NCBI GenBank assembly: GCA_028689055.1
Contig: JAQTWZ010000005.1
Span: 29,647 to 93,646, forward strand
DNA length: 64,000 nucleotides
Origin: Sulfurimonas sp.
Lineage (GTDB): Bacteria; Campylobacterota; Campylobacteria; Campylobacterales; Sulfurimonadaceae
Direction of reading: 5' to 3'
A program made the translations under genes and the position numbers. Shown one piece after another: positions 29,660-41,099 of this stretch (position 1 is its first letter; every line of letters begins with the position of its first letter). Under the pieces are notes generated by a model, which was given only the letters and a program-made list of their open reading frames with translations, ran no database searches and was not told the origin of the DNA.

Positions 29660-30901
29660 TTGAAAAAAGCATTTTATAGCGGTATAGCGGTTGCCCTTGT
29701 CGGTATTATCCTCAACTTTTCGTTTAAGATACTTGCGTCACATCTGATAGATAAAGCGACTTTGGCACTTTATTTTACGGCGATAGACATCTTTACGCTT
29801 ACTCTTTTGATTTTGGTGGGATTTCGCTCTTCTATGGTAGTTGCGTTTTCACAACTCAAAAACGCAAGCATGATCGTCAATATCTTCCGAGGTTTTGTGC
29901 TTCTAACAGTCTTGATCTCTTGGGCTTTTGTGATACCGTTTTTAAAGCATAAAATGGGGATAGATATCCATTATTGGTATCTTGTAGCAACGGTGATAAG
30001 TTTGAGTTTGGCACTCTATTTTTCCAATATTATCGCGATGTATCGACTCTATTCTGTAATGAATGCAGTAACACTTTTAGAACCTGTTTTGGTACTTTTT
30101 TGGTTCTCTTTTGCCTATTTCACTTTTGATCTTAGAGGTGTGCAGCCTCTTTTTATTGCGACTATTATGAGTTCATTGGGCGTAAGCAGTTATATCTTTT
30201 TCAAAAAACGCAAAGAACATCCTGCACTTTCACTCAAACAACCTGTCTTTGATGCCAAAGCTATCGCTTTTATAAAAAACTCTGTGATATCTACCATAGA
30301 GTTTGGTTCAGGAATCGTGCTGTTGTATATGGTTGTTTTTATTATGATGCGTCATTACAGTGTAGAAGAGCTGGGTGATTTTCAGGTGGTTACAAAACCC
30401 ATATTTTCTTATATGGTGATGCTTTTTGTTTTTCCTATATTTCGTTTTGTTTTGCCAGAGCTTTCCAAACTTATCAGTGAAAAAAAGATTGAGGAGATTT
30501 TGGATCTCAAAAAATGGATACTCCGTTATGCATTTGTCGTAAGCGGCATTTTTATCATTGTTTCTTTGTTGTTTTCTTCAGATATTTTGGCATATCTTTT
30601 TCCTCCGGAATATGCAAACGCATCTCTGATGATAAAACATCTCTCTTTTTTCTTTATCTTTTTGATTATAAACTCCTATCAGGTTGCGTTTATCAAGGCT
30701 AGCGGAGCTTTCATGAGTGCACTTTTGATTCGTCTTTTGGGGATTGTCGCTTTGGTAAGTGTGTTTTATTTTATTTACAATTTTTATTCGCAAAATGTTA
30801 TATCGATTATCGTCGCTTTAGTTTCGAGTTATCTGATTATGTTTTTGGTTTCGTTTGTGGTTGAGAGAAGATTGCTAAGAGAGCTTAAAAGCTCCCTTTA
30901 G
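29660..30901 (+). CDS. MATE/Wzx-like polysaccharide flippase
   Basis: About 12 TM segments, oligosaccharide flippase-like. Confidence 0.7.
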   Translation: MKKAFYSGIAVALVGIILNFSFKILASHLIDKATLALYFTAIDIFTLTLLILVGFRSSMVVAFSQLKNASMIVNIFRGFVLLTVLISWAFVIPFLKHKMGIDIHYWYLVATVISLSLALYFSNIIAMYRLYSVMNAVTLLEPVLVLFWFSFAYFTFDLRGVQPLFIATIMSSLGVSSYIFFKKRKEHPALSLKQPVFDAKAIAFIKNSVISTIEFGSGIVLLYMVVFIMMRHYSVEELGDFQVVTKPIFSYMVMLFVFPIFRFVLPELSKLISEKKIEEILDLKKWILRYAFVVSGIFIIVSLLFSSDILAYLFPPEYANASLMIKHLSFFFIFLIINSYQVAFIKASGAFMSALLIRLLGIVALVSVFYFIYNFYSQNVISIIVALVSSYLIMFLVSFVVERRLLRELKSSL

Positions 30902-31194
30902 TCATGTTTGTTAGTCATATAAACCCAAAACTCTTTATGTGAATAACCTTTGTTGAGAAAAAATATTTGTAAGATACCAACACGGTAAAGTGTGATAATC
31001 ATTTTCGCGTAAGGTACAAAAAGACTCAAGCTGATCAAGATATTTTGTTCTTTGTCACCTTTGGAGCTTATCATCTCCTGCATACCGATATTTTTGCTTA
31101 AATAAAGCCCAAACATCATAGAAAATAAAAAGTTTAAAATAAGCCCAAAGATCATGTATGCTACAAAATCCTGCTCATGTATTCCTGCAATCAT
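30898..31194 (-). CDS. Hypothetical membrane protein
   Basis: 98-aa ORF with hydrophobic segments. Confidence 0.5.
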   Translation of the reverse strand: MIAGIHEQDFVAYMIFGLILNFLFSMMFGLYLSKNIGMQEMISSKGDKEQNILISLSLFVPYAKMIITLYRVGILQIFFLNKGYSHKEFWVYMTNKHD

Positions 31195-31252
31195 AAAAAA
31201 ACCTTTCCTTTAAATGTGGGGATTTTATCAAAAAAAATATAAAAGAGTGTTT

Positions 31253-31540
31253 TTACTCATAAGTTTTAATCTTTTTACTTGTGATAAATGTAGCAAAGGG
31301 AATCAGTGAAGCGATAAAAAATATAGTATTTTCTTTGAAACCCCATTTGGCTTTTTGGCTTGCCAAAACGAGAAATATACACAAAGCAATAAATAAAACA
31401 CCATGAAGCAAGCCTGCGATTTTCACAGCAAGAGCAAATCCAAAAATATATTTTAAAGGCATAGCAATAAAAAGTAGAATGAGGTAAGAATAGCCTTCTA
31501 GTGTGTTAATGTGCCTAAATGTTTTTACTATATTTTGCAT
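31253..31540 (-). CDS. DUF3817-like integral membrane protein
   Basis: HINTLEGYSYLILLFIAMPLKYIFG...AGLLHGVLFIAL. Confidence 0.75.
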   Translation of the reverse strand: MQNIVKTFRHINTLEGYSYLILLFIAMPLKYIFGFALAVKIAGLLHGVLFIALCIFLVLASQKAKWGFKENTIFFIASLIPFATFITSKKIKTYE

Positions 31541-31691
31541 TATATTTTCTTTGTATTTAATTTTTTCGAAGTATATAATCAAAAGGTAACAAAAGGACAA
31601 TGCTAAAAGAATTCGTAGTATGTTGCAATAATTTTTTAAACATCTTTATACTATACTATTCGCACAAATTATTAGTATAAAAGGTAATTTA

Positions 31692-31922
31692 ATGGAAACA
31701 AATCTCGTAGTAGAGGGTGTAAAATTTATGTTTTTAGGAATGGGAGCTGTTTTCCTATTCTTGGCATTGATGATAGTTATGATGAATATCATGTCATATA
31801 TCATCCATAGATTTTTCCCAGAACCACAACCAATCGTGAAATCAACTGTTGTTCCAGAAGAAGACAATAGAAAAATAGTAGCAGCAATAACAGCAGCAAT
31901 TGCACATCATAGACAAGGATAA
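31692..31922 (+). CDS. oadG: Oxaloacetate decarboxylase gamma chain
   Basis: GVKFMFLGMGAVFLFLALMIVMMNIMSYIIHRFFPEP; upstream of oadA. Confidence 0.88.
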   Translation: METNLVVEGVKFMFLGMGAVFLFLALMIVMMNIMSYIIHRFFPEPQPIVKSTVVPEEDNRKIVAAITAAIAHHRQG

Positions 31923-31930
31923 GGATACTA

Positions 31931-33736
31931 ATGGCTAAAAAATTTATAGACATAATGGATACAACTTTCAGGGATGGTTTCCAGTCGGTTTTCGGCGGAC
32001 GCGTCCTCATGAAAGACTTTTTTCCAGCTGTAGAAGCTGCAAAAACTGCAGGAATCAATCACTTTGAGTTCGGTGGCGGAGCAAGATTTCAATCTTTATA
32101 CTTTTACTTAAGAGAAGATGCTTTTGAGATGATGGATGAGTTTAGAAAAATTGTTGGACCTGATGCAAACCTTCAAACACTTGCTCGCGGTGTAAATACA
32201 GTTATGCTTGATACGGGCTCTAAAGAACTTATCGACTTACATGCAAAAATGTTCAAAAAACACGGTACTACTACGATTAGAAACTTTGATGCACTCAATG
32301 ACGTGGAAAACTTAAAGTATTCAGCTGAGCGAATCACACACCATGGTCTTAAACACGAAGTAGTGGTAACGATGATGGACCTTCCTCCGGGATGTCACGG
32401 TGCACACACGGTAGAGTTTTATGAAAAAACACTCCGTGAAATACTTGATAGCGGTATTCCTTATACGAGTATCTGTTTTAAAGATGCATCGGGAACTTCA
32501 AATCCTCAAAAAGTTTTTGAAACTATCAAAATGGCTAGAAAACTTATCCCTGAGGGAACACACTTGCGTTTGCATACGCATGAGACAGCTGGTGTTTCCG
32601 TTGCTGCATATATGGCAGCACTTGAAGCCGGAGTTGACGGTATAGATATGGCTGCTGCTCCAGTTTCTGGTGGTACAAGTCAGCCTGATATCCTTACTAT
32701 GCTTCATGCTACAAAAGGTATGGATTATGATCTTGGCGGTTTAGAGATTAGCAAGATTTTAACATATGAAAAAGAGTTGGCACATTGTCTTTCTGACTAT
32801 TTTATGCCACCGGAAGCTACGATGGTTTCTCCTATCATTCCTTTCTCTCCTATGCCTGGCGGTGCTTTGACGGCAAACACGCAAATGATGAGAGATAACG
32901 GGATATTGGACAGATTTCCTGAAGTTATCGCTGCGATGACAGAGGTAGTAGAAAAGGGCGGTTACGGTACTTCTGTGACACCTGTTTCTCAGTTTTATTT
33001 TCAACAAGCACTTAACAATGTAATGCAAGGTCCATGGAATGCTATTGCTCCGGGATATGGAAGAATGGTTCTTGGATATTTTGGTAAAACGCCAGTCGCT
33101 CCGGATCCTGAAGTTGTGCGAATTGCTTCAGAAAAACTTGGACTTGCGCCTACAACTGAAAAAGCTCTTGATCTTGCAAATGCAGATGAGACAAAATCTC
33201 TTGCAAACTGGATCAATAAGCTTAAAGAAGAAAATATAGAGATAACTGAAGAAAATATTTTTATAGCGGCTGCATGTCATGATAAAGGTATTGCGTTTTT
33301 ACAAGGTAAAGGCGAGCTAAACGTTCGTAAAATTTCAGAAATGAAAAAAGAAAATAATGAAGGAAGTTCAAATATGGGTAGTGGAAGTTATACAGTAGTA
33401 GTGGATGGACAAAAGTTTAGCGTTCAAGTTGCAGAAGGTGATGTAAATATTGAGATAACTGAAGTAGATGGTGAGCCAGTAGCTCCGGCAGCAAAAGCAG
33501 CACCGGTCAAATCTAGTGGAAACAACTTAGATATCAAAGCACTTCTTCCGGGTAGCGTTTGGAAAATCGTTGCTAATCCGGGTCAGAGCGTAAACGAAGG
33601 CGATGTTATTTTGATTTTAGAGTCAATGAAAATGGAAATAGATATTGTTGCACCAAAAGGCGGTGTGGTTAAGTCTATTAATGTTGCAACAAACGACAAG
33701 GTAGTCGAAGGTCAAGTTGTAGCAGTATTAGGGTAA
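31931..33736 (+). CDS. oadA: Oxaloacetate decarboxylase alpha / pyruvate carboxylase subunit B
   Basis: [29 protein letters not shown], biotinyl ESMKMEIDI. Confidence 0.94.
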   Translation: MAKKFIDIMDTTFRDGFQSVFGGRVLMKDFFPAVEAAKTAGINHFEFGGGARFQSLYFYLREDAFEMMDEFRKIVGPDANLQTLARGVNTVMLDTGSKELIDLHAKMFKKHGTTTIRNFDALNDVENLKYSAERITHHGLKHEVVVTMMDLPPGCHGAHTVEFYEKTLREILDSGIPYTSICFKDASGTSNPQKVFETIKMARKLIPEGTHLRLHTHETAGVSVAAYMAALEAGVDGIDMAAAPVSGGTSQPDILTMLHATKGMDYDLGGLEISKILTYEKELAHCLSDYFMPPEATMVSPIIPFSPMPGGALTANTQMMRDNGILDRFPEVIAAMTEVVEKGGYGTSVTPVSQFYFQQALNNVMQGPWNAIAPGYGRMVLGYFGKTPVAPDPEVVRIASEKLGLAPTTEKALDLANADETKSLANWINKLKEENIEITEENIFIAAACHDKGIAFLQGKGELNVRKISEMKKENNEGSSNMGSGSYTVVVDGQKFSVQVAEGDVNIEITEVDGEPVAPAAKAAPVKSSGNNLDIKALLPGSVWKIVANPGQSVNEGDVILILESMKMEIDIVAPKGGVVKSINVATNDKVVEGQVVAVLG

Positions 33737-33741
33737 TTCAT

Positions 33742-35073
33742 ATGAAAAACTCTATAATAAAACTCTTTGCACTTTTTTTGCTGATGGGCTTTGGCGCGTT
33801 ATTCGCGAATGAAGTTCAAGCACCAGAGGTAGCAGCAAATTCTACGCACATGGAAGAGACATATAAAGCGCAGCCATTTATGGATATGATTGATGGTTTT
33901 TTACACTCTACAGGTATTAGTGCTTTGATGGAACCTCGTGCAGATGAGATGAATGCTCACGGTGAGCCAATAAGTGATTTTCATAAATCTTGGGGTCGTG
34001 TGATTATGATACTTATCACTTTCCTTCTTTTCTATTTGGCTATTGCAAGAGGATTTGAACCACTTTTGCTTTTGCCTATAGGTTTTGGCGGACTTTTGGC
34101 AAATATTCCTCTCGCTGGTATCGGTGGAGACAATGGATTTTTAGGAATTATTTATCATATGGGTCTCTCAAATCAGCTTTTTCCTATCCTTATTTTTATG
34201 GGTGTTGGAGCTATGACAGACTTTGGTCCACTTTTATCAAACCCTAAAACTGCACTTCTTGGTGGAGCTGCACAGTTTGGTATCTTTGGAACACTTGTTG
34301 GTGCGGTGGCACTTGCAGAGTACACGCCTTTATTTGATTTTACTCTTAAGCAAGCTTCAGCGATTTCTATCATCGGTGGAGCGGATGGCCCGACATCTAT
34401 CTTTATCGCAACAAATCTCGCACCTGAGTTACTTGGAGCGATTGCGGTTGCTTCGTATTCGTATATGGCGATGGTTCCTATCATCCAGCCTCCGATTATG
34501 AAAGCGCTTACAACAGATGCCGAAAGAAGAATCAAAATGACGACATTACGTCATGTTTCTCGTTTAGAAAAATTGGTTTTCCCTATTTTGGTTCTTGTAC
34601 TTGCTATTTTGATACTACCGGATGCTACTCCGCTTATCGGTGCGTTTATGTTTGGTAACTTTCTTAAAGAGAGTGGTGTGGTTGATAGACTTTCAGACAC
34701 GATGCAAAATGCACTTATCAATATCGTGACGATATTCTTAGGTCTTGCAGTTGGTTCTAAGCTAGCAGCAGATCAATTTTTAGTTCCAGATACTTTGGCT
34801 ATTTTGCTTCTTGGTATCGTTGCGTTTTCAGTAGGTACGGCCGCAGGTGTTATCATGGCAAAGATTATGAATCTTTTCCCTGGACACAAAGTCAATCCTC
34901 TTATCGGTTCTGCAGGTGTTTCTGCTGTTCCTATGGCTGCTCGTGTGTCTAACAAAGTAGGTATGGAATATGACCGTACAAATATGCTTTTAATGCACGC
35001 AATGGGTCCAAATGTTGCAGGCGTTATCGGTTCAGCAGTTGCTGCCGGTATCTTAATTTCTCTTTTTCAGTAA
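33742..35073 (+). CDS. oadB: Oxaloacetate decarboxylase beta chain (Na+ pump)
   Basis: [39 protein letters not shown]. Confidence 0.95.
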   Translation: MKNSIIKLFALFLLMGFGALFANEVQAPEVAANSTHMEETYKAQPFMDMIDGFLHSTGISALMEPRADEMNAHGEPISDFHKSWGRVIMILITFLLFYLAIARGFEPLLLLPIGFGGLLANIPLAGIGGDNGFLGIIYHMGLSNQLFPILIFMGVGAMTDFGPLLSNPKTALLGGAAQFGIFGTLVGAVALAEYTPLFDFTLKQASAISIIGGADGPTSIFIATNLAPELLGAIAVASYSYMAMVPIIQPPIMKALTTDAERRIKMTTLRHVSRLEKLVFPILVLVLAILILPDATPLIGAFMFGNFLKESGVVDRLSDTMQNALINIVTIFLGLAVGSKLAADQFLVPDTLAILLLGIVAFSVGTAAGVIMAKIMNLFPGHKVNPLIGSAGVSAVPMAARVSNKVGMEYDRTNMLLMHAMGPNVAGVIGSAVAAGILISLFQ

Positions 35074-35095
35074 GAATTTACTAACTGATGTTACA

Positions 35096-35122
35096 CACTC
35101 AATGAGCAAAGCTCTTTGAGTG
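35096..35122 (+). terminator. Possible terminator hairpin after oadB
   Basis: cactcaatgagc-aaa-gctctttgagtg, 12-bp arms with one mismatch; no clear U-tract. Confidence 0.4.
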
Positions 35123-35163
35123 GAGGGACAAATCTCCCTTCCAATCCCCTGCGTTTTGTAACT

Positions 35164-36102
35164 CTATCGCATTACCGAAATAATAAGCGGTATGATGTTG
35201 TGACTCTTCGTTTTATCGATAAAACCACTTGCCCCTAATGTCTCAGCTTCTCTTTTATTGTTTGCACCGGTCATAGAGCTATTGACAATTATTGGGATTT
35301 CTTTTGAATGAGGATTACTTCTTATAAGTTTTATCACCGTAAAACCTGACATCTCAGGCATCTCTATATCGGTAATAACTGCAGGAATTTCTTTTGCATC
35401 TTCACCCAAGCTTGTAATATAATCAATAAGCTTTTTTCCGTTATCAAAGAGTTTCATATCGATATTTGCATTTTTAAAAATTTGCACAAGAGATCTCTGG
35501 GCTGTTTTAGAATCTTCAGCGATAAGTACGGTGCCATTTTTAAGTTTGAGAGGAATATCTATATTTTTGAGTGCGTCTGTGTCTTTGATGACATCAACCA
35601 TTGCGTGAGGTATAACTTGAGATAAAAGTTTTTCATAGTCAAGTATCAGACAAAGACTACCATCTTCTAATCGCGTGTCATTCATAACAACACCATCTTC
35701 TTTGAGACGATAACTATCAGGCGCATGCATCTGATTCCAATTCTTTTTGATAACTCTATAAGCAGACATGATTCGAAGGCCTATGATAACACCGTTAAAA
35801 TCGCATATGAGGATATTTGATTTTTTTATCTCCTCTTTTGTGAGTGTGACATTGAGCCACTTTGGAAGATTGAGTATGGGAATTTGTAGTCCCCTCAGTA
35901 TAATAGTCCCCTCTAAAAGTGGGTCACAGGCTGGTATCTGAGTAAGGTAGTGATTTTTTGATTCAACAACTTCTCTGGTCTTAAAAACATTAATCGCATA
36001 ATACGCAGAGACAGACTTATCACTCACCCTAAAAACTAAAAGCTGAAGTTCATTATTTTTGGCAAGGTTCGTCGCAGCGTCAACTTTATCTAAAACAGAC
36101 AT
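35164..36102 (-). CDS. cheV: CheV-type chemotaxis protein (CheW + receiver)
   Basis: CheW-like N-terminus; receiver domain VLIAEDSKTAQRSLVQIF...VITDIEMPEMSGF. Confidence 0.9.
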   Translation of the reverse strand: MSVLDKVDAATNLAKNNELQLLVFRVSDKSVSAYYAINVFKTREVVESKNHYLTQIPACDPLLEGTIILRGLQIPILNLPKWLNVTLTKEEIKKSNILICDFNGVIIGLRIMSAYRVIKKNWNQMHAPDSYRLKEDGVVMNDTRLEDGSLCLILDYEKLLSQVIPHAMVDVIKDTDALKNIDIPLKLKNGTVLIAEDSKTAQRSLVQIFKNANIDMKLFDNGKKLIDYITSLGEDAKEIPAVITDIEMPEMSGFTVIKLIRSNPHSKEIPIIVNSSMTGANNKREAETLGASGFIDKTKSHNIIPLIISVMR

Positions 36103-36214
36103 GAATACCCTTTATTGAAAACTTCTTTAATCATACCGAAAATATAATGAATTATGATTAAATATTAATAATGAAATGGTAAAATATTTCTTATTAACCA
36201 TAAAGGCTACTTAG

Positions 36215-37015
36215 GTGAAATTTATTATTATTTTGTTGAGTTTATACTCATTTTTGTTCGCAAAAGTTTATTATGCAAAGGTTGAGCCTTACGAGTTGCG
36301 AGATATCTCTTCAAATGTTTCGGGTCTTGTCCTTTTTGCAGATGAAGAGAGTTTGGGTAAGAAACTCTCAGACAAAGCATATATCAAAATCGATACAGAA
36401 TTGGATGCAGATGAGTTGCAATCCGTCCAACAAAAACTCGTATATATGCGTGAGACGATAAAAGAAAATGAGGCTATTCTAGTCAATCTCAAAGAATCGC
36501 TCAAAAGAAAAAGAGATAACTATAAACAGATAGAATCTTTGAAAATAAAGTCACGTGTAGAAAAAGACAAAGAGTTTTATGACCTTGTTGCGAGTGAAAA
36601 TTCCTATCTCACCACACAAAAAGAGATAAACAATTTGAAAATCCAGATGGCCGATCTCTCCCACAGACAAACGCAGCTTCAAAGAAGTATCAAAGATAAA
36701 AACTTAAGTGACAAAGGTTTTGTACTCTATTCTTTATCTGTAAAACCGGGACAATTTGTAGGAGTTTCTACGCCGCTTGCTAAAATCGCCGATGTTTCTA
36801 AAGCTGTTTTAACTCTTTATCTTGATGAAGAAGATGTGAAAAATGCTCAAACACGCTCGATTTTTATTGACGATGTCGCAACAAAATATAAGATCTCACG
36901 CATCGTGAATATAGCAGATGCAAAAAACATCTCAAAATATATGGCACAGATTGTTATAGATGCACCGGAACTCTTTTCCAAACTTGTAAAAGTTGAAGTA
37001 AAAGAGGAAAAATAG
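36215..37015 (+). CDS. HlyD-like periplasmic adaptor/membrane fusion protein
   Basis: Signal peptide, coiled coil, LYSLSVKPGQFVGVSTPLAKIADVSKAVLTLYLDEEDV. Confidence 0.7.
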   Translation: MKFIIILLSLYSFLFAKVYYAKVEPYELRDISSNVSGLVLFADEESLGKKLSDKAYIKIDTELDADELQSVQQKLVYMRETIKENEAILVNLKESLKRKRDNYKQIESLKIKSRVEKDKEFYDLVASENSYLTTQKEINNLKIQMADLSHRQTQLQRSIKDKNLSDKGFVLYSLSVKPGQFVGVSTPLAKIADVSKAVLTLYLDEEDVKNAQTRSIFIDDVATKYKISRIVNIADAKNISKYMAQIVIDAPELFSKLVKVEVKEEK

Positions 37016-37016
37016 C

Positions 37017-38750
37017 TTGAAGGCGTTTACGGCGTGTCCTCTTGATTGTTATGATGCCTGTTCGATTGTTTACAATGAGGGTGCTCTTCAAGCTTCCAAA
37101 GATGGTCATACGCAGGGTTTTTTATGTCCGCACATGAACCATTTTGAAAAGTTTGAAACCATCCAAAAGCCAAGATATAAGGGCGAAGAGATCTCGTTAG
37201 AAAAAGCGCTTGATCTGCTCAAGGGGATGTTGCGAGCTAGTGAACCATCTTCAGTATTGCACTACCGCGGTCATGGAAATTTTGGATTGATGCAAGCGGT
37301 GAGTGATCATTTTTTTGCTTCTTTTGGTGCTACCTTGACTGATGGAAATCTTTGTGATGGCGCAGGAGAAGCAGGGATAATCCAAGGAAGAGGCTCAAAT
37401 AAAAATATGCCTCTTTTTGAGATAGCGAAGTCTGAAGTGGTCATCATTTGGGGGAGAAATCCGCATACGACTTCGAGTCATCTTTTGCCTTTGTTTAAAG
37501 ATAAAAAGATAATCGTGATAGATCCGCTCAAGACAAAAATAGCGAAAATAGCAGATTTGCATATCCAGATAAAACCTCACGGTGACTTGGAGCTTGCGAT
37601 GCTCATGAGTCGTTTTTTACATATCGAAAATGGCACTGATGAAGCATATCTCAAAGAGTGTGCAAGTGAGTATGAAGAATTTTATGAACTCACGCAGAGT
37701 GTACGCATCAAAGCGACTTTGGATGATATTGGTGTGACTTTAGGACAGATTGGCAAACTTTTGGAGTTTGTTAGAGAAAAAAAAGTTGCTATAGTCTGCG
37801 GTGTCGGTATTCAAAAATATGCTGACGGTGCAGATGTTATGCGCGCTATTGACGCATTTGCCGTTTATCTTGGGCTATTTGGCAAAGAAGGATGCGGGGT
37901 CGCCTATCTTGGAAATTCCAAAGAAAATATAAGCTCCCCTTTTTTTACAAAAGCTGCGAGAGTTTCGAAGGTAAATACGGATTTTTCTAAGTTTGCAACA
38001 GTGTTTATACAAGGAGCAAATCCGCTTTCTCAAATGCCTGATACGCTTCGTGTCCAAGAGTCATTAAACGCAGTGAAAAATGTTGTTTATTTTGGACTTT
38101 ATGAAAACGAGACAAGTGAGCGAGCTGACTTAATCATACCGGCAAAAAGTTTTCTTCACAAAGAGGATATACGGACATCATACTCGCATAATGCGATGTT
38201 GCCGATGCGCAAAGTAGCGGCGAGTGTGCATGGCATAAGTGAATATGATTTGAGTGCGTATCTTTGCGCTGCGTTTGATATAGCTCTCAAAAGTGAAGAA
38301 GAATATCTCAATCATTTTAAAGCTTATGGCATAGAAAAGATGGATGGAAGTTTGTATGTGGAGGGTCGAGAAGAGATACCTTATGCTGAGGGTTTTGATA
38401 CGGATGATGGTGAGTTTTGCTTTTTGGATGCAATAGAAAGCAATCAAGAAAATGACGGCAAACTTTTTTTACTTACGTCCAAAAGTCCTCGTAGTCTCAA
38501 CTCACAGTTTAAACGCGAGAAGTATGTCTATCTGCACAGTTCGCATGGAGTGGCAGAAGATGAGAGTGTCTGTATCTCTTCGGTCAATGGAGAGTTGCGT
38601 TTGCAAGTGCGGCATAATGACGATCTCAGAGAAGACTGCGTTTTGATATACAGTGGAACGTCCGGTCTGAACAATCTCACAAGTTCAAAACACTCCTTAG
38701 AGGGAAAAAATGCAATATATCAAGAAAATAAAGTGGAGATAAAAAAATGA
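37017..38750 (+). CDS. Molybdopterin-dependent oxidoreductase
   Basis: CPLDCYDAC...GFLCP Fe-S motif, VIIWGRNPHTTSSHLLPLF; TTG start. Confidence 0.85.
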   Translation: MKAFTACPLDCYDACSIVYNEGALQASKDGHTQGFLCPHMNHFEKFETIQKPRYKGEEISLEKALDLLKGMLRASEPSSVLHYRGHGNFGLMQAVSDHFFASFGATLTDGNLCDGAGEAGIIQGRGSNKNMPLFEIAKSEVVIIWGRNPHTTSSHLLPLFKDKKIIVIDPLKTKIAKIADLHIQIKPHGDLELAMLMSRFLHIENGTDEAYLKECASEYEEFYELTQSVRIKATLDDIGVTLGQIGKLLEFVREKKVAIVCGVGIQKYADGADVMRAIDAFAVYLGLFGKEGCGVAYLGNSKENISSPFFTKAARVSKVNTDFSKFATVFIQGANPLSQMPDTLRVQESLNAVKNVVYFGLYENETSERADLIIPAKSFLHKEDIRTSYSHNAMLPMRKVAASVHGISEYDLSAYLCAAFDIALKSEEEYLNHFKAYGIEKMDGSLYVEGREEIPYAEGFDTDDGEFCFLDAIESNQENDGKLFLLTSKSPRSLNSQFKREKYVYLHSSHGVAEDESVCISSVNGELRLQVRHNDDLREDCVLIYSGTSGLNNLTSSKHSLEGKNAIYQENKVEIKK

Positions 38751-39928
38751 ATATACAAGAGTTAGATAAAAAATATGTGTTGCCGACATACGCAAGAGCG
38801 GATGTGGAGTTTGTAAGCGGACAAAACGCAAGACTTGTCGATGCCAATGGCAAAAAATATATAGATTTTACTTCAGGTATCGCAGTGGTGAGCGTGGGGC
38901 ATGGCAATAAAAGACTGACAGATGCCATTTGCGCACAAATACAAAATATGATTCATATGTCCAACCTGTACTACATAGCACCTCAGGCAAAAGCGGCACA
39001 AAAAATCGTTGAAGCAAGTGGCTACGATATGAAATGTTTCTTTGGAAACAGCGGTGCAGAAGCAAATGAGGGCGCTATCAAAATAGCAAGAAAATACGGC
39101 GAAAAAAATGGCCAGCCAAAAAAGTATAAGATTATTACTCTGCAGCACTCTTTTCACGGAAGAACGATAACAACTGTCAAAGCGACGGGACAAGAGAGTA
39201 TGCACAACTATTTTGGTCCATATCCTGATGGTTTTGTTTATGCAAACGGCATCGATGAGATAGAAGGACTTTTGGATGATCATACTGTAGCGGTCATGAT
39301 AGAACTTGTCCAAGGTGAGGGCGGAGTGCAGCCGCTTGATAGAGACAAGGTTCAGGCTTTGGCAAAAATGCTCAAAGAAAAAGATATCTTGTTGCTGATA
39401 GACGAAGTACAGACAGGTGTTTACAGAACAGGAAAGTTTTTGGCTTCAAACTATTATGACATAGAACCTGATGTTATCACTTTAGCCAAAGGTGTGGGTG
39501 GCGGTGTTCCTGTTGGTGTTGTGATGACAGGGCTCAAAGATATTTTTGCAGCGGGAGACCATGGCTCTACGTTTGGTGGTAATAACCTTTCTACGACGGC
39601 GATCTGTGAAGTCATAGATATCTTAAATGAATATAATGCAAGCGGTGCACTTCAAGAGGGTATTGATTATTTTGACAAAGCACTTGAGGCATTTTATGCG
39701 CAACACAGAGATGTATTTACCCAAAAAGTAGGTATCGGTATGATGGCTGGACTTCGCGTCGTGGACGCAGATACTTTGGCAAAAGTCATAAACGCAGCAA
39801 GAGCACACGGTGTGATGGTTTTAAAAGCCGGACGTAATACACTGAGATTTTTACCACCACTTACTATAACGAAAGAGGAAATTGATGAAGGCTTTATATC
39901 TTTGCACGCTGCTCTTAGCAGCTTGTAG
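38747..39928 (+). CDS. argD: Acetylornithine aminotransferase
   Basis: Class III aminotransferase: FGNSGAEANEGAIKIARKYG, LLIDEVQTGVYRTGKFLA, TLAKGVGGGVPVG. Confidence 0.92.
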   Translation: MNIQELDKKYVLPTYARADVEFVSGQNARLVDANGKKYIDFTSGIAVVSVGHGNKRLTDAICAQIQNMIHMSNLYYIAPQAKAAQKIVEASGYDMKCFFGNSGAEANEGAIKIARKYGEKNGQPKKYKIITLQHSFHGRTITTVKATGQESMHNYFGPYPDGFVYANGIDEIEGLLDDHTVAVMIELVQGEGGVQPLDRDKVQALAKMLKEKDILLLIDEVQTGVYRTGKFLASNYYDIEPDVITLAKGVGGGVPVGVVMTGLKDIFAAGDHGSTFGGNNLSTTAICEVIDILNEYNASGALQEGIDYFDKALEAFYAQHRDVFTQKVGIGMMAGLRVVDADTLAKVINAARAHGVMVLKAGRNTLRFLPPLTITKEEIDEGFISLHAALSSL

Positions 39929-41099
39929 CACACAACTCGCAGCAAACGACAATAACGCATCGCTTGATGCTTATATTTCGCAGCTGAAAAAAGAGCAGTT
40001 TTCGTATGACTATCAAAAAAATGAAGTACAAGGTTTGCTGCTGCGTGATTCATGGATAGCACCGCTCAATCTGAATTATTCGCATAGTACAAGCAACCCT
40101 TACGATGCACAACAGGTGAGCCAAGTTGCAGCTATCAGGATGGATCAGCCTATTTTTCAAAGCGGTGGTATCTACTACGGTATCAAGTTTGCAAATGCTT
40201 CTAAAGAGTATTCGGATTTGGCTGTAGATGTGGCAAAACGCAAGATGATAAAAGATGCGATATCTCTGCTCATGCAGATAAAACAATCAGAAATCCGTGT
40301 CAAACGCCAAAATTTTCAGATAAAAAATTCGGAGATAAATCTCGAACAAAAAAAAGAACAGTATCTAAACGGTCAGCTTGATTCAGGTTTTCTCGACTCT
40401 GCGATTATAGAGAGAAATACGGTTATCCAAGCACTTTACGATATAGAAACCTCCAAAGAAAAACTTATCGCGAGTTTTAAGGCTATCAGTGATCTTTCGT
40501 ATGAAAACGCAGCTATTCCTCATCTGGAGCTTCTTAACGAAGAGGAGTTTATGGAACACAATATCGCTTTAAAAATGGCAGAGTCACAAAACGCAAAAGA
40601 TGATTACAATACAAATGTTACGGTTGCCAAATATCTTCCAAAAGTGAGTGTGACAGCGGGCTACAACTGGACTAAAAGTGAAAATCAACTCTTTCCGCAA
40701 GCAGATGGAGAGAGAGATTATTATGATTACGGGATGAAAGTAGCTATGCCTTTGAGTATTAATACATTTCGTGATATTGAATCGGCAAGAGTGGATTATC
40801 TCAAATCACAACTCAAGATAGAAGATGAAAAACGCAGCCTTACTTCGATTTTTGCTCAGGTGTTGCAAAACATCAAAAAATTGGACAAAAAGATTGCTTT
40901 GAGTGTTGAAAATAAAAATCTTTATGAGAAACTCTTGGAAGATACACGCAATCTTTTCCGTGCAGGATATAAAACCGAGTATGATGTGGAGACACTTGAA
41001 AATTCGGTGCAGATTCAAGAGTTTGATTCTAAAATATTTGAACTTGACCGTCAACTTGAACTTTTGACACTGTATGAAAAGTATGCCAATGAACTTTAG
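39885..41099 (+). CDS. TolC-family outer membrane protein
   Basis: Signal sequence, TolC-like paired coiled coils; start overlaps the argD 3' end. Confidence 0.75.
   Translation: MKALYLCTLLLAACSTQLAANDNNASLDAYISQLKKEQFSYDYQKNEVQGLLLRDSWIAPLNLNYSHSTSNPYDAQQVSQVAAIRMDQPIFQSGGIYYGIKFANASKEYSDLAVDVAKRKMIKDAISLLMQIKQSEIRVKRQNFQIKNSEINLEQKKEQYLNGQLDSGFLDSAIIERNTVIQALYDIETSKEKLIASFKAISDLSYENAAIPHLELLNEEEFMEHNIALKMAESQNAKDDYNTNVTVAKYLPKVSVTAGYNWTKSENQLFPQADGERDYYDYGMKVAMPLSINTFRDIESARVDYLKSQLKIEDEKRSLTSIFAQVLQNIKKLDKKIALSVENKNLYEKLLEDTRNLFRAGYKTEYDVETLENSVQIQEFDSKIFELDRQLELLTLYEKYANEL

Noticed and set aside
35123-35160. Possible second hairpin (ggaggga...tctccctt) after oadB
   Set aside because: Arms do not pair properly; no convincing structure
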